The notes beneath the pieces were generated by a model. That model made no database searches, had not been told where the DNA came from, and saw only the letters and a list, made by a program, of their open reading frames with translations. Positions 35,077-43,541 of a stretch of DNA of 64,000 nt are shown one piece after another (position 1 is the stretch's first letter; each line of letters begins with the position of its first letter). The stretch comes from Rhizobium sp. BK399 (lineage in GTDB: Bacteria; Pseudomonadota; Alphaproteobacteria; Rhizobiales; Rhizobiaceae): contig NZ_JACIAH010000004.1 in the NCBI RefSeq assembly GCF_014194695.1, positions 62,001 to 126,000 of the forward strand, in the 5' to 3' direction. A program made the position numbers and the translations under genes.

Positions 35077-36108
35077 CTACTTTTCGGTCAGCTTCAGCTC
35101 GATACGACGGTTGGTGGCGCGCGCCTCCGGCGTATCGCCTGGCGTGATCGGCTGGAACTCGCCGAAACCGGCGGCGACGAGACGGTCGGCCGGCACGCCG
35201 CGGGAGATCAGGAACTTGACGACCGAGATCGCACGCGCGGACGACAGCTGCCAGTTGTCGCCATAACGACCGGTGCCGGCGAGCGGGACGTTGTCGGTAT
35301 GCCCGTCGACACGCAGCACCCAGTTGATCTCGGGCGGGATTTCCTTGGCGACGTCGAGAAGCGCGGTCGCAAGCTTTTCCATCTCGACCTGCCCATCCGG
35401 ATTGAGGTCCGCGCCGCCGGAAGGAAACAGTACTTCCGACTGGAAGACGAACCGGTCACCGACGATCCTGATGTTTTCGCGATCGGACAGAATTTCGCGC
35501 AGGCGCCCAAAGAAATCGGAGCGGTAGCGGTTGAGCTCCTGCACGCGTTGCGCGAGCGCGACGTTCAGGCGACGGCCAAGATCCGCGATCTTCGTCTGCG
35601 AGCTCTGGTCCTTCTGCTCGGAGGCCTGCAGCGCGGCTTCAATGGCGGCGATCTGGCTACGCAGGGCAGCAATCTGCTGGTTCAGCAACTCGACCTGGCT
35701 CATCGCCCGGTCGCTCATCTGCTTCTGTTCGTCGAGCTCTTTTGTCAGATTACCGACACGCGCTTCCGCAGCGCTCTGGCCGCCCGAGCCGGCATCAAGC
35801 AGCGCTTTCAACCGCGATCGCTCACCTTCAGCCGACGACAGGGCCGCCTGCAGATTGGCGACACTGTCCTCAAGATCCTGATTGCTTCCCTTCTCCAGCG
35901 CCAGAAGCTGCGTCAACTCGTTGATCTGGCTGTTCAGACGGTTGAGAACCTCGTCCCGGCCGGAGATTTCACGACTCAGGATATACTGGCCGACCACGAA
36001 CACGGTCAGCACGAACATGATGGAGATCAGCAGCGTCGACAATGCATCGACGAAACCTGGCCAATAGTCTATCACGCGCTGAGGGCGACGATTGCGGGCG
36101 AGAGCCAT
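35077..36108 (-). CDS. MotB/OmpA-like envelope protein with coiled coil
   Basis: The 343-residue protein has one N-terminal membrane helix (about 20-42, STLLISIMFVLTVFVVGQYI) with DAL just before it. A long coiled coil follows (about 50-195), then a C-terminal OmpA peptidoglycan-binding domain (about 235-340, VDGHTDNVP and NRRIELKL). It is like MotB/TolR-type stators anchored to the cell wall. The partner gene, a MotA/TolQ-like protein, lies 3 bases upstream. No flagellar gene is nearby, so I do not call it MotB. Confidence 0.88.
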   Translation of the reverse strand: MALARNRRPQRVIDYWPGFVDALSTLLISIMFVLTVFVVGQYILSREISGRDEVLNRLNSQINELTQLLALEKGSNQDLEDSVANLQAALSSAEGERSRLKALLDAGSGGQSAAEARVGNLTKELDEQKQMSDRAMSQVELLNQQIAALRSQIAAIEAALQASEQKDQSSQTKIADLGRRLNVALAQRVQELNRYRSDFFGRLREILSDRENIRIVGDRFVFQSEVLFPSGGADLNPDGQVEMEKLATALLDVAKEIPPEINWVLRVDGHTDNVPLAGTGRYGDNWQLSSARAISVVKFLISRGVPADRLVAAGFGEFQPITPGDTPEARATNRRIELKLTEK

Positions 36109-36111
36109 GGG

Positions 36112-37236
36112 TTACTTGCCCTCGGTCTTTTCGGTTTGCGGCACGCGTTGAGAGCGTTCGCTCGAACCGTGCTTTTCTTGGGCGCCGATCCGCTCGGCTA
36201 GGCGATCGAGAGTGCGACGCATCGCTTTCGTCTCGTCTTGCTGGGCCTCGATCCAGTCACGCAGCATTTGCTGCTCATTTCGCATGTTCTTGACCAAACC
36301 CTGAATGCCTTCGGCAAGGTTCGCCATTGCCGCGACCGACCTCTGCGTGCCGCCGCTGCCCTCTTCCGAGATCCTGCGCATATATTCGGAAAGCGCGCGA
36401 ACGTCGTCCGGCGAGACTGCCGAGTTGGGACTGATCGCGGGCATGGCCACATCCGAGCCGACATCTGTCACCGACGAAAGCCAGTTCTCCAGTTCCATGT
36501 AGAAGCGGTTCTGCGCACGGCCTGCCTGCAGATCGAGGAAACCCAGGATGAGCGAGCCGGACAGACCAAGCAGCGAAGACGAGAACGCCTGGCCCATGCC
36601 GGAAAGCGGCATCGACAGCCCTTCCTTCAGTGCACCGAGAACATCGGTCGAACCATTCGAACCCGCGTCAAGCGTCTGAATGACCGAACTGATCGAGCCG
36701 ATCGTACCGATAAGACCCCAAAAGGTGCCGAGCAGACCGAGGAACACCAGGAGGCCGATCAGATAGCGCGACACGTCGCGCGATTCATCGAGACGGTTGG
36801 CAATGGAATCGAGAATGGAGCGGAATGCCGCGGTCGAAATGCCTGCCGAAGCGCTGCGGTTGCCAATCAGAGTCCGCATCGGCGCGAGCAGCTTCGGGTT
36901 GCGGCCGACCTTGTCGGCGCTGCCCGCAGCACGGAATGAATTGAACCACCGCACTTCCGGCCTGAGCGACAGCACATGGCTGAAAACCAGGATGATGCCG
37001 ACGGCCAAGACCCCGAGGATCAAACCGTTGAGGCCGGGATTGTGCATGAAGGCAGTCTGGGCTTGCCGGAATAGAATGGCGGCAATGAACCCGACGATGA
37101 TCAGAAACAACACCATCGTCCAAAGAAACGGCATCGGACTGGAAAGTTTATAGCTGTAATTGCCCGTGGTTTTTTCGGTCGAGCCGAACTCCGCCACATT
37201 CACATTTTCCATAGGTTCCGCAGCCTCCGGATTCAT
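36112..37236 (-). CDS. MotA/TolQ/ExbB-like membrane channel protein
   Basis: The 374-residue protein has membrane helices near 37-57, 70-90, 160-190 and 220-245, including LIGLLVFLGLLGTFWGLIGT and FSSSLLGLSGSLILGFLDLQ, typical of the proton-channel family of MotA/TolQ. The C-terminal third is a soluble helical tail ending EKTEGK. It is followed 3 bases later by the OmpA/MotB-like gene, so both form one unit. ATG 37236 is used; ATG 37212, with GGAACCT upstream, is an equally good alternative. Confidence 0.85.
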   Translation of the reverse strand: MNPEAAEPMENVNVAEFGSTEKTTGNYSYKLSSPMPFLWTMVLFLIIVGFIAAILFRQAQTAFMHNPGLNGLILGVLAVGIILVFSHVLSLRPEVRWFNSFRAAGSADKVGRNPKLLAPMRTLIGNRSASAGISTAAFRSILDSIANRLDESRDVSRYLIGLLVFLGLLGTFWGLIGTIGSISSVIQTLDAGSNGSTDVLGALKEGLSMPLSGMGQAFSSSLLGLSGSLILGFLDLQAGRAQNRFYMELENWLSSVTDVGSDVAMPAISPNSAVSPDDVRALSEYMRRISEEGSGGTQRSVAAMANLAEGIQGLVKNMRNEQQMLRDWIEAQQDETKAMRRTLDRLAERIGAQEKHGSSERSQRVPQTEKTEGK

Positions 37237-37312
37237 TTCAGCCGGAGACTAGAGCAACATTGCGCCGAATTGAAGTATGCGGGAACGAAAACCGTGTCTT
37301 TACAACAGCGAT

Positions 37313-38113
37313 TTACCGTGCGGGAACCGGACGCTTGGCTACTTCAAGTAGTGCCTTCTGGATATATTCGTTGCCCGCGACAACCGAACCGGTTTCGAGA
37401 ATGGACGAACCGCCATCCCAATCCGAGACATAGCCACCGGCTTCGCGGATAAGGAGGATGCCCGCCGCAATATCCCAGGCCGACAGCCCCGTTTCCCAGT
37501 AACCGTCGAAGCGACCCGCCGCCACGTAGGCAAGATCCAGCGACGCCGCGCCCATGCGGCGAATGCCGGCAACTTCACCCATCACGTGGCGAAGCTCAAC
37601 GAGGAACTTGCCGTGATTGCCGCGACCGAGATGAGGGACACCGCAGGCAATGACGGAGTCCGAAAGCACGCGCCGAGCGCCGACGCGCAGCCGGCGATCG
37701 TTCAGGAAGGCGCCACCGCCGCGCTCGGCGGTATAGAGTTCGTCGGTTGCAGGATTGAAGACGACGCCGGCGACGATCTCATTGTTGCGCTCGAGCGCGA
37801 TCGAGACTGCAAACATTGGAATGCCGTGCAGGAAGTTGGTCGTGCCGTCGAGCGGATCGACGATCCAGCGATGCGCGCCGTCCGTGCCCTTGATCTCCTC
37901 GCTCTCCTCGCCGAGAAAGCCGTAGGTGGGGCGCGCCTTCAGGAGCTCGTCCTTGACGATCTTCTCCGCCTTGCGGTCGGCATTGGAGACGAAGTCACCC
38001 GGGCCCTTCACCGAAACCTGCAGGTTCTGTACTTCCCCGAAATCACGCCCCAGCGATTTGCCTGCCTTGATGGCAGCCTGAACCATGACATTGAGGAGAG
38101 CTGAACGAGCCAT
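37313..38113 (-). CDS. suhB: Inositol monophosphatase family protein (SuhB-like)
   Basis: The 266-residue protein has the three metal and substrate motifs: FLGEESEE, WIVDPLDGTTNFLHGIP and GLSAWDIAAGILLIREAGG. It hydrolyses inositol 1-phosphate or related sugar phosphates in the cytoplasm. The SuhB group also acts in rRNA antitermination in E. coli, but that is not shown here. It is a single gene, divergent from the TetR gene. Confidence 0.93.
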   Translation of the reverse strand: MARSALLNVMVQAAIKAGKSLGRDFGEVQNLQVSVKGPGDFVSNADRKAEKIVKDELLKARPTYGFLGEESEEIKGTDGAHRWIVDPLDGTTNFLHGIPMFAVSIALERNNEIVAGVVFNPATDELYTAERGGGAFLNDRRLRVGARRVLSDSVIACGVPHLGRGNHGKFLVELRHVMGEVAGIRRMGAASLDLAYVAAGRFDGYWETGLSAWDIAAGILLIREAGGYVSDWDGGSSILETGSVVAGNEYIQKALLEVAKRPVPAR

Positions 38114-38291
38114 GTGAGCACTTTTCCTTGAGCGATAATACGGTACGCGCTGTCAGGGCGGGGTGGGTCCCTGATCGCCAGATAGGGCAGCGCTTATAAG
38201 ATTGGCGGCCTCAAGACCACAAAATAGGGAAAATTTCAAGAGGAGACCGCCGCGCCGCCCTTCACTCGCACAAATGACCGCAATAATATTC

Positions 38292-38307
38292 TGGACAGAA
38301 CGATCTA
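38292..38307. promoter_or_regulatory. Operator-like site 1 before the TetR gene
   Basis: TGGACAGAACGATCTA is an imperfect palindrome of the form TRGAY-N6-RTCYA, 20 bases before the TetR start. Read on the minus strand it shares TAGAY and GTCCA with the site before the SDR gene. It is the probable TetR operator. Confidence 0.6.
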
Positions 38308-38326
38308 AAATCGCTATTTGTACGTC

Positions 38327-38905
38327 ATGGCAAGACACAAGGAATTCGAAAAGGACAAGGCTCTCGACGCCGCGATCGGCGTCTTCGCTCAGCATGGCTA
38401 TGAGGGAAGCTCCACAGACGCGCTGCTGTCAGCGATGAAGATCAGCCGCCAGAGCATGTACGATACGTTCGGCGACAAGCGCAGCCTCTATCTGCAGGCT
38501 CTGAAACGCTACAATACCGCCAGCATTCAGCAGATCATCGCCGACATGCAGGACAGCGACCAGCCGCTTGACGCGCTGGAGGGCGCCCTCTTTGCCTTTG
38601 CATCGAGACCAACATCGGAGGCGTCGAAAGGCTGCCTTGGTGTCAGCGCGATTTGCGAGTTCGGCCGGACCGATACCGAGGTGTCGCTTCTGACCGACAG
38701 CGCCTCCACCGTGCTGGGCAAGGCAATCCATGCGCTCCTCCTGGACAGCCGGACGAAAGGGCAGCTGTCCACCGAAATTGACCCAGAGGCCGCCACCCAG
38801 TTCCTTGGTGCTACTCTCTCCGGCATGAAGGTCAGCGCCCGCAACGGTGCCAGCACCGAAACGCTGCGCGCCATCGCCGGTCTCGCTATCCGCAGCTTAC
38901 GATAA
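38327..38905 (+). CDS. TetR/AcrR-family transcriptional regulator
   Basis: The 192-residue protein begins MARHKEFEKDKALDAAIGVF. Its helix-turn-helix (TDALLSAMKISRQSMYDTFGDKRSLY, residues about 28-53) is of the TetR type. The C-terminal half should bind a small ligand, unknown here. Two matching palindromes flank the gene, one before it and one before the SDR gene downstream. It therefore probably represses both itself and the SDR gene, which follows after 72 bp on the same strand. Confidence 0.9.
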   Translation: MARHKEFEKDKALDAAIGVFAQHGYEGSSTDALLSAMKISRQSMYDTFGDKRSLYLQALKRYNTASIQQIIADMQDSDQPLDALEGALFAFASRPTSEASKGCLGVSAICEFGRTDTEVSLLTDSASTVLGKAIHALLLDSRTKGQLSTEIDPEAATQFLGATLSGMKVSARNGASTETLRAIAGLAIRSLR

Positions 38906-38944
38906 CAGATCAATCGAAGAAGGATGACTTCCCATGTTCGATTC

Positions 38945-38960
38945 TAGACTAAACAGTCCA
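38945..38960. promoter_or_regulatory. Operator-like site 2 before the SDR gene
   Basis: TAGACTAAACAGTCCA has the same TRGAY-N6-RTCYA form as the site before the TetR gene and lies 17 bases before the SDR start. Confidence 0.6.
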
Positions 38961-38977
38961 ATAAGGAGAAAAACAAG

Positions 38978-39718
38978 ATGACCAAACCACTTGAAGGAAA
39001 AGTCGCAATCGTGACAGGCGGCTCGCGCGGCATCGGCGCGGCGATCGTGCGGAGACTGGCTGCGGATGGCGCCTCGGTCGCCTTCACCTTTGCCAACTCG
39101 AAAGACAAGGCCGAGGCGATCGTCAGTGAAATCAAGGCGAAGGGCGGCAGGGCATTTGCAATTCACGCCGACAGCGCGGACGCGGCGGCGGTGCAAAGGG
39201 CCATCGACACGGCCGTCGACCATTTCGGCACGCTCGACATTCTCGTGAACAATGCAGGAATTCTGTTGCTGAATAGCCTGGAAGATTTCCCGCTTGAGGA
39301 CTTCGATCGTATGTTTGCAGTCAACGTCAGAGCGGTCTTTGCCGGCACGCAGGCGGCGGCAAAATACATGCAAACCGGCGGCCGCGTCATAAACATCGGT
39401 AGCGTGGTTGCCGAGCGCAGCGGCTTTCCGACATCCGCCGTTTACAGCATGACCAAAGGCGCTGTCGCCGCCATGACACGTGGCCTCGCACGCGATCTCG
39501 GTCCGCGAGGCATCACCGTCAACGCCATCCAGCCCGGCCCCACAGAAACCGACATGAATCCTGACCCGCACTCAAACGACATGTTGAAGGGCTTGATGGC
39601 ACTCGGCCGCCTCGGGGAGGATCGAGAAATCGCAAGCTTCGTGGCCTACCTTGCAAGCCCGGAAGCTTCCTTCATCACCGGCGCCGGCCTGACGATCGAC
39701 GGTGGCTATCTGGCCTGA
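38978..39718 (+). CDS. SDR-family oxidoreductase (3-oxoacyl-ACP reductase-like)
   Basis: The 246-residue protein has the SDR plan: TGGSRGIGAAIVRRL for cofactor binding (residues about 14-28), NNAG, a catalytic serine in INIGSVVAE and YSMTK with the catalytic tyrosine and lysine. The C-terminal ITGAGLTIDGGYLA is typical of FabG-like enzymes. The substrate is unknown. AATAAGGAGAAAAACAAG precedes the ATG. It is controlled with the TetR gene through two operator-like sites. Confidence 0.92.
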   Translation: MTKPLEGKVAIVTGGSRGIGAAIVRRLAADGASVAFTFANSKDKAEAIVSEIKAKGGRAFAIHADSADAAAVQRAIDTAVDHFGTLDILVNNAGILLLNSLEDFPLEDFDRMFAVNVRAVFAGTQAAAKYMQTGGRVINIGSVVAERSGFPTSAVYSMTKGAVAAMTRGLARDLGPRGITVNAIQPGPTETDMNPDPHSNDMLKGLMALGRLGEDREIASFVAYLASPEASFITGAGLTIDGGYLA

Positions 39719-39824
39719 GCAATGCCGGCGGCCCGGGCCGTCGGACGTTCAAAACTTCTGCTGCGTGATCAGGACCTCACGGGCAATCTGATCGAAGACC
39801 TCTTCGCAGACGCCCTCTTCTAAA

Positions 39825-40907
39825 TTATTGGAACCGGCGGAACTTGTTGGCGGCATCGATGGCCGCCTTCTGCTGGTCTTCCTCGATGCCGAGGTAGAAA
39901 TCTTCGAGGGCCGGGTCAGGCAGGCCGGCGCGACGCGATAGCACATACCATTTCGCGGCCTCGACCGGGTCCGGCTTGGTACCGAGGGCGTTGATGTAGA
40001 GGTGCGCCAGCTTGTTTTGAGCCACCACGTTGCCGCGATTGGCCGCAAGCCGCAACCATTGGAAACCCTTGACGAAATCGCGCGGCCCATTCTGGCCGTT
40101 GACCAACCAGATGCCAAGATCGACCTGGGCGGTGTCGTAGCCCGCATGCGCAGCGCGCGCCATCCATTCGCGCGCCAGCTGCTTCTTTTCGTCCGGCAGG
40201 TCGGGCAGCGAGGCGTAAATCTCGGCCACCGCATACTGCGCGTCGGCGATGCCCTGTTCGGCAGCCCTCTCGTAGTACGGCAGCGCGAGCTTCAGTCCCT
40301 TGTCACCCGGATTGTCGGCCGTCAGGATCTGGCCCCAATTGAACTGTGCAGACGAATTTCCGGCGTCGGCCGCCTTGTGCATATATTCGTCGGCCTTGGC
40401 CTTGTCGCGTTTGACGAACCGCCCCTCGATCAGCATCAGCGAATACTTGAACATCGCCGCAGGGTCGCCGCCTTCCGCACCCTTGCTGTACCAGAAAGCC
40501 GCGTTCTTCATGTCGCGCTTGACACCCAGGCCGTCCGCCAGGAGTTCACCCATCAGCGTCTGCGCGGCCGGATCGCCAAGCTGGGCGCGCGGCAGAGCTC
40601 TTTCCATCGCCGTCAGATAGTAGCCACGCTGATAGGCTCCGTAGGCCTCGTCAACCTGTCCCTTATAGTCCTTTTCCGGCGGCAGATCGGGCAGCTTGGC
40701 GCCCATGCGGTCAAAGACCCCGACGCCGGTCGATGGACCAGTGCCGTCTGCCTGGGGCCGTCCTGTTTTCAGTGTCTCCGGGGCGGTCGAGAGCGGCCGC
40801 GTCACGACGTTGTCGACCGTCTGGGCGAAAACGCCATGCGTCAGCCCCGCCAGGATGACGACGGCAAAGGCAGCGGAAACGCGCAGGGAGCGGGACAGGA
40901 TCGGCAT
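39825..40907 (-). CDS. Sel1-repeat protein with signal peptide
   Basis: The 360-residue form has a signal peptide (MPILSRSLRVSAAFAVVILA, cleaved near GVFA) and about six Sel1-like helical repeats between about 95 and 335 (for example AAFWYSKGAEGGDPAAMFKY and ALPYYERAAEQGIADAQYAV). Such proteins are secreted scaffolds. Rhizobial ExoR belongs to the same superfamily, but this one is longer and I do not equate them. I start at the ATG at 40907; the frame extends upstream but into the ThiE-like gene. It lies ten bases after that gene. Confidence 0.85.
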   Translation of the reverse strand: MPILSRSLRVSAAFAVVILAGLTHGVFAQTVDNVVTRPLSTAPETLKTGRPQADGTGPSTGVGVFDRMGAKLPDLPPEKDYKGQVDEAYGAYQRGYYLTAMERALPRAQLGDPAAQTLMGELLADGLGVKRDMKNAAFWYSKGAEGGDPAAMFKYSLMLIEGRFVKRDKAKADEYMHKAADAGNSSAQFNWGQILTADNPGDKGLKLALPYYERAAEQGIADAQYAVAEIYASLPDLPDEKKQLAREWMARAAHAGYDTAQVDLGIWLVNGQNGPRDFVKGFQWLRLAANRGNVVAQNKLAHLYINALGTKPDPVEAAKWYVLSRRAGLPDPALEDFYLGIEEDQQKAAIDAANKFRRFQ

Positions 40908-40917
40908 GTGCGCGATA

Positions 40918-41571
40918 TCAATCCTCAAACCGTGGCGCTTTTTCGTCCAACAGCGCATTGACCTCGGCGACGATGATTGGCGCACGTCCGGCGTCGCCGA
41001 AAACCGCAAGCCGCAACGCCACGAACTCAGCCCCAGTCTCCGCCACCGCGAGCGCGGAAGCCGGATCCGTTCCACCCATCACGATGCAGGGGATCTCGAT
41101 CATCGAAGCCCACCACTCACCGAGTGCGAGGTTTTTGGGATGCGCCTCCGGCTTGATGTCGCCGTCGAGCTTGCCGAAGAAGATATAATCCGGGCGTTCC
41201 TCGCCAATTTCCAGTGCATGATGGCGGTCGGCGGCATTGCCGCCGCCGACGATCAGCTTATCGGCATACTTGTCGATCGCCTCAGAAATTTCGCTGGCCG
41301 GACCGGTCAGATGCAGGCCATCCGCCTTGGTGCGCCCGACAACGCGGCTGTCGCCCGCAAGTAGCGCTGCAGCGCCCGCGTGCTGGATGATTGGAACCAG
41401 CTTTTCGGCATGCTTCTGAAACTCGCCATCGTTGAGAGCGTATTGCGGCACGATCACCGAGGCGACGTCACCGCCCTTCAAGGCATCGCCGACGACCTTT
41501 GCCTGCTCATCAGCATCGGCAAGGTCGGGAGCAATCAGAACTAGGCGGCAGCGGTTTTCCGGTTCGGTCAT
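40918..41571 (-). CDS. Diverged thiamine-phosphate-synthase-like (ThiE/TenI) protein
   Basis: The 217-residue protein has the TIM-barrel layout of ThiE/TenI. RCRLVLIAP begins strand 1, DGLHLTGPASEI lies at the usual DGVHLG position, IVGGGNAADRHHAL at the next loop, and PCIVMGGTDPASALAVAETGAEFVALRLAVF at the C-terminal barrel end. The canonical GQ(D/S)D segment after DGVHLG is missing and the GVSVH-like loop is altered, so thiamine phosphate synthesis is uncertain. No TPP riboswitch or other thiamine gene is visible. It precedes the Sel1 gene by ten bases. Confidence 0.7.
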   Translation of the reverse strand: MTEPENRCRLVLIAPDLADADEQAKVVGDALKGGDVASVIVPQYALNDGEFQKHAEKLVPIIQHAGAAALLAGDSRVVGRTKADGLHLTGPASEISEAIDKYADKLIVGGGNAADRHHALEIGEERPDYIFFGKLDGDIKPEAHPKNLALGEWWASMIEIPCIVMGGTDPASALAVAETGAEFVALRLAVFGDAGRAPIIVAEVNALLDEKAPRFED

Positions 41572-41679
41572 GAACTCTTTCCATTTACAGCGGAACAGGC
41601 CGTTTTGCGGCCGATCTGCACTCGTCCTGTGTGAGTAATTCCGTTAGACGGGGCTGGCAAGGGGAGGATTTTCAAAAGC

Positions 41680-42444
41680 ATGCCGATGGACCTGTCATTT
41701 TATTACGCCGCCGTTCCCGCTGTCATTCTGGTTGGACTTGCAAAGGGCGGCATGGGCGATGCGCTGTCACTGATCGGACTACCCTTTCTCGCCCTCGTTG
41801 TCTCACCCGTTCAGGCGGCTGCAATCCTGCTTCCGATCCTCATTTTCATGGACATGATCTCACTCGTGATCTGGCGCAAGCACGGCGACTGGACAACGCT
41901 GAGGATCATGCTGCCGGGAGCGCTGTTCGGGATCGCCCTCGGCTGGGCAACCTCCGCCCTCGTGCCGGGCAATGTGCTTCGCGTCGTCATTGGCGTCGTC
42001 ACTATCCTCTTTTGCCTGCGCTATTTCTGGAACAACTTTGGCCCCGCCGCCGGAAAGAACACACCACCCCACGGCCAGCGACCGCTGCTGGCGACGATCT
42101 GGGGAAGCCTCTCAGGCTATGGTAGTTTCGTCGCCCATGCCGGCGGCGCGCCGTTCCAGATCTATGCACTGCCGCTGCAGATGCAACCCCGCGAATATAC
42201 CGGCACGAGCGTCCGCTTCTTCGCGATCCTCAATGCCGTAAAGCTCATTCCGTACTTCGCGCTTGGCCAGCTCGACACGCAGAACCTCGCCACATCCGCC
42301 ACGCTTCTGCCGTTTGCCCCGCTTGCGACAATTGCCGGCGCCTGGTGCGTGCGTCGTATGAAGCCGGCGATCTTCTATCCTTTCATGTATGCGATGGCCC
42401 TCGTTGCGGCGGTTTTGATCGCTAAGGAAGGCGCCGGTTTCTAA
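41680..42444 (+). CDS. TauE/SafE-family sulfite exporter-like membrane permease
   Basis: The 254-residue protein has about eight hydrophobic helices and the internal repeat of the TauE/SafE family: GLAKGGMGDALSLIGLPFLAL in the first half and GYGSFVAHAGGAPFQIYALP in the second. Family members export sulfite or sulfoacetate or move other anions; the substrate is not known. It is followed after 68 bp by an ArsR-family regulator that may control it. Confidence 0.9.
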   Translation: MPMDLSFYYAAVPAVILVGLAKGGMGDALSLIGLPFLALVVSPVQAAAILLPILIFMDMISLVIWRKHGDWTTLRIMLPGALFGIALGWATSALVPGNVLRVVIGVVTILFCLRYFWNNFGPAAGKNTPPHGQRPLLATIWGSLSGYGSFVAHAGGAPFQIYALPLQMQPREYTGTSVRFFAILNAVKLIPYFALGQLDTQNLATSATLLPFAPLATIAGAWCVRRMKPAIFYPFMYAMALVAAVLIAKEGAGF

Positions 42445-42512
42445 CAATTTTGGGTTTCGTTGCGCCGCACAATTTCCTTGCCCGATTGCGCCGTTTGACG
42501 TAGCTTTCCGGC

Positions 42513-42773
42513 ATGTCGAACACGGATCCCTTCACTGCGATAGCCGATCCCCACCGGCGCTTCCTGCTGGAAGAACTTCGACGTGCGCCGAAGACCGTGA
42601 ACGAGCTTGCCGAGGGGCTTCCCATCAGCCGCCCTGCCGTCTCCCAGCACCTCAAGGCGCTGCTGGATTGCAATCTGGTTTCGGTCACCGCAGAGGGCAC
42701 GCGACGCATCTACGCCGTCAACAATCGTGGTTTTGACAAGCTCAATCTCTGGCTCGATCAGTTCTGGGCCTGA
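42513..42773 (+). CDS. ArsR-family transcriptional regulator
   Basis: The 86-residue protein is one winged helix: DPHRRFLLEELRRAPKTVNELAE, then SRPAVSQHLKALLDCNLVSV, and an RRIYAVNN wing. It lacks the metal-binding cysteine motif of ArsR/SmtB, so it senses something other than thiophilic metals or has no metal. It lies directly after the TauE-type gene in the same direction. Confidence 0.88.
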   Translation: MSNTDPFTAIADPHRRFLLEELRRAPKTVNELAEGLPISRPAVSQHLKALLDCNLVSVTAEGTRRIYAVNNRGFDKLNLWLDQFWA

Positions 42774-42924
42774 CAGCTCCCTCAAACGAAAAACGCCGGC
42801 TCGCGACTTTCCGTCGGAACCGGCGTATATTTGCCTGTCGAGCACGAACTCATCTAAACTTCTGATGAAATTGGACTTTTGCCTTCTCCGTTTAGGACCG
42901 CACTCGGTAATTCATGCATCGTTC

Positions 42925-43098
42925 TCAATGGAAAGATGATTTCAGGCGCTCAATCTCGTCCTTGATCCGCAATTTTCTGCGTTTGCACTCAGCAACTTCA
43001 TTATCGTTTCGGGAGGGGGATATCATAAGCGTATGCAACTCCTCCTCGAGAGCAACATGCTTTTTCTGGAGTGACTCAAGATGAGCTTGAACAGTCAT
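42925..43098 (-). CDS. DUF465 (YdcH-family) small protein
   Basis: The 57-residue helical protein starts MTVQAHLESLQKKHVALEEE and contains the DUF465 pattern KRRKLRIKDEIERL. I start at the ATG at 43098, which has GGAAGGGTCAA upstream. Family members are small coiled coils of unknown function. It is divergent from a second DUF465 gene 230 bp away. Confidence 0.85.
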   Translation of the reverse strand: MTVQAHLESLQKKHVALEEELHTLMISPSRNDNEVAECKRRKLRIKDEIERLKSSFH

Positions 43099-43327
43099 TT
43101 GACCCTTCCTTCCTCTTACCTCTCCCCGGCCAACACCGCCGGAGATCCAAGGCGTCAACCTTTTGACTGTGACATATTTTTGAAGGCTTGTCGAAGGTGA
43201 AAACAAGGAGAACACGTGGCAAAATCATGACGAACAGCCGCTAGCCGTTACCTCCATTTGGTGATAGGAGCTTGCGGAAATCATCGGCAAAACGGACGAT
43301 GTCCGAAGACGGTTATGGGGAATGCAT

Positions 43328-43531
43328 ATGGCCGATCAGGAACAGGCAGAAATCAGGCTCATAGTGGCGCGACTGCGCCAGGAGCACGAAGATTACGATG
43401 CCGCGATCAATGCCATGATTGCCACCGGATGTGATGCATTGCGCGTCCAGCGTATGAAAAAGAAGAAACTGGTGATCAAAGACAAGCTGACGAAGCTCGA
43501 AGACCAGATCATCCCTGATATCATCGCCTGA
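43328..43531 (+). CDS. DUF465 (YdcH-family) small protein
   Basis: The 67-residue form begins [20 protein letters not shown] and ends in the DUF465 pattern [19 protein letters not shown] use the ATG at 43328, which has GGGGA at a suitable distance; an ATG six bases earlier overlaps that site. It lies ten bases before purE on the same strand, so it may be co-transcribed with purEK, and it is divergent from a sister gene. Confidence 0.88.
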   Translation: MADQEQAEIRLIVARLRQEHEDYDAAINAMIATGCDALRVQRMKKKKLVIKDKLTKLEDQIIPDIIA

Positions 43532-43541
43532 GGGGAACGCC

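Noticed and set aside
40908..41680. TPP riboswitch or thiamine operon around the ThiE-like gene
   Set aside because: No THI-box-like structure and no other thiamine gene could be found upstream or downstream.
42793..42836. ACGCCGG/CCGGCGT hairpin after the ArsR gene as terminator
   Set aside because: The loop is about 30 bases and there is no T-run, so the evidence is too weak to call it.
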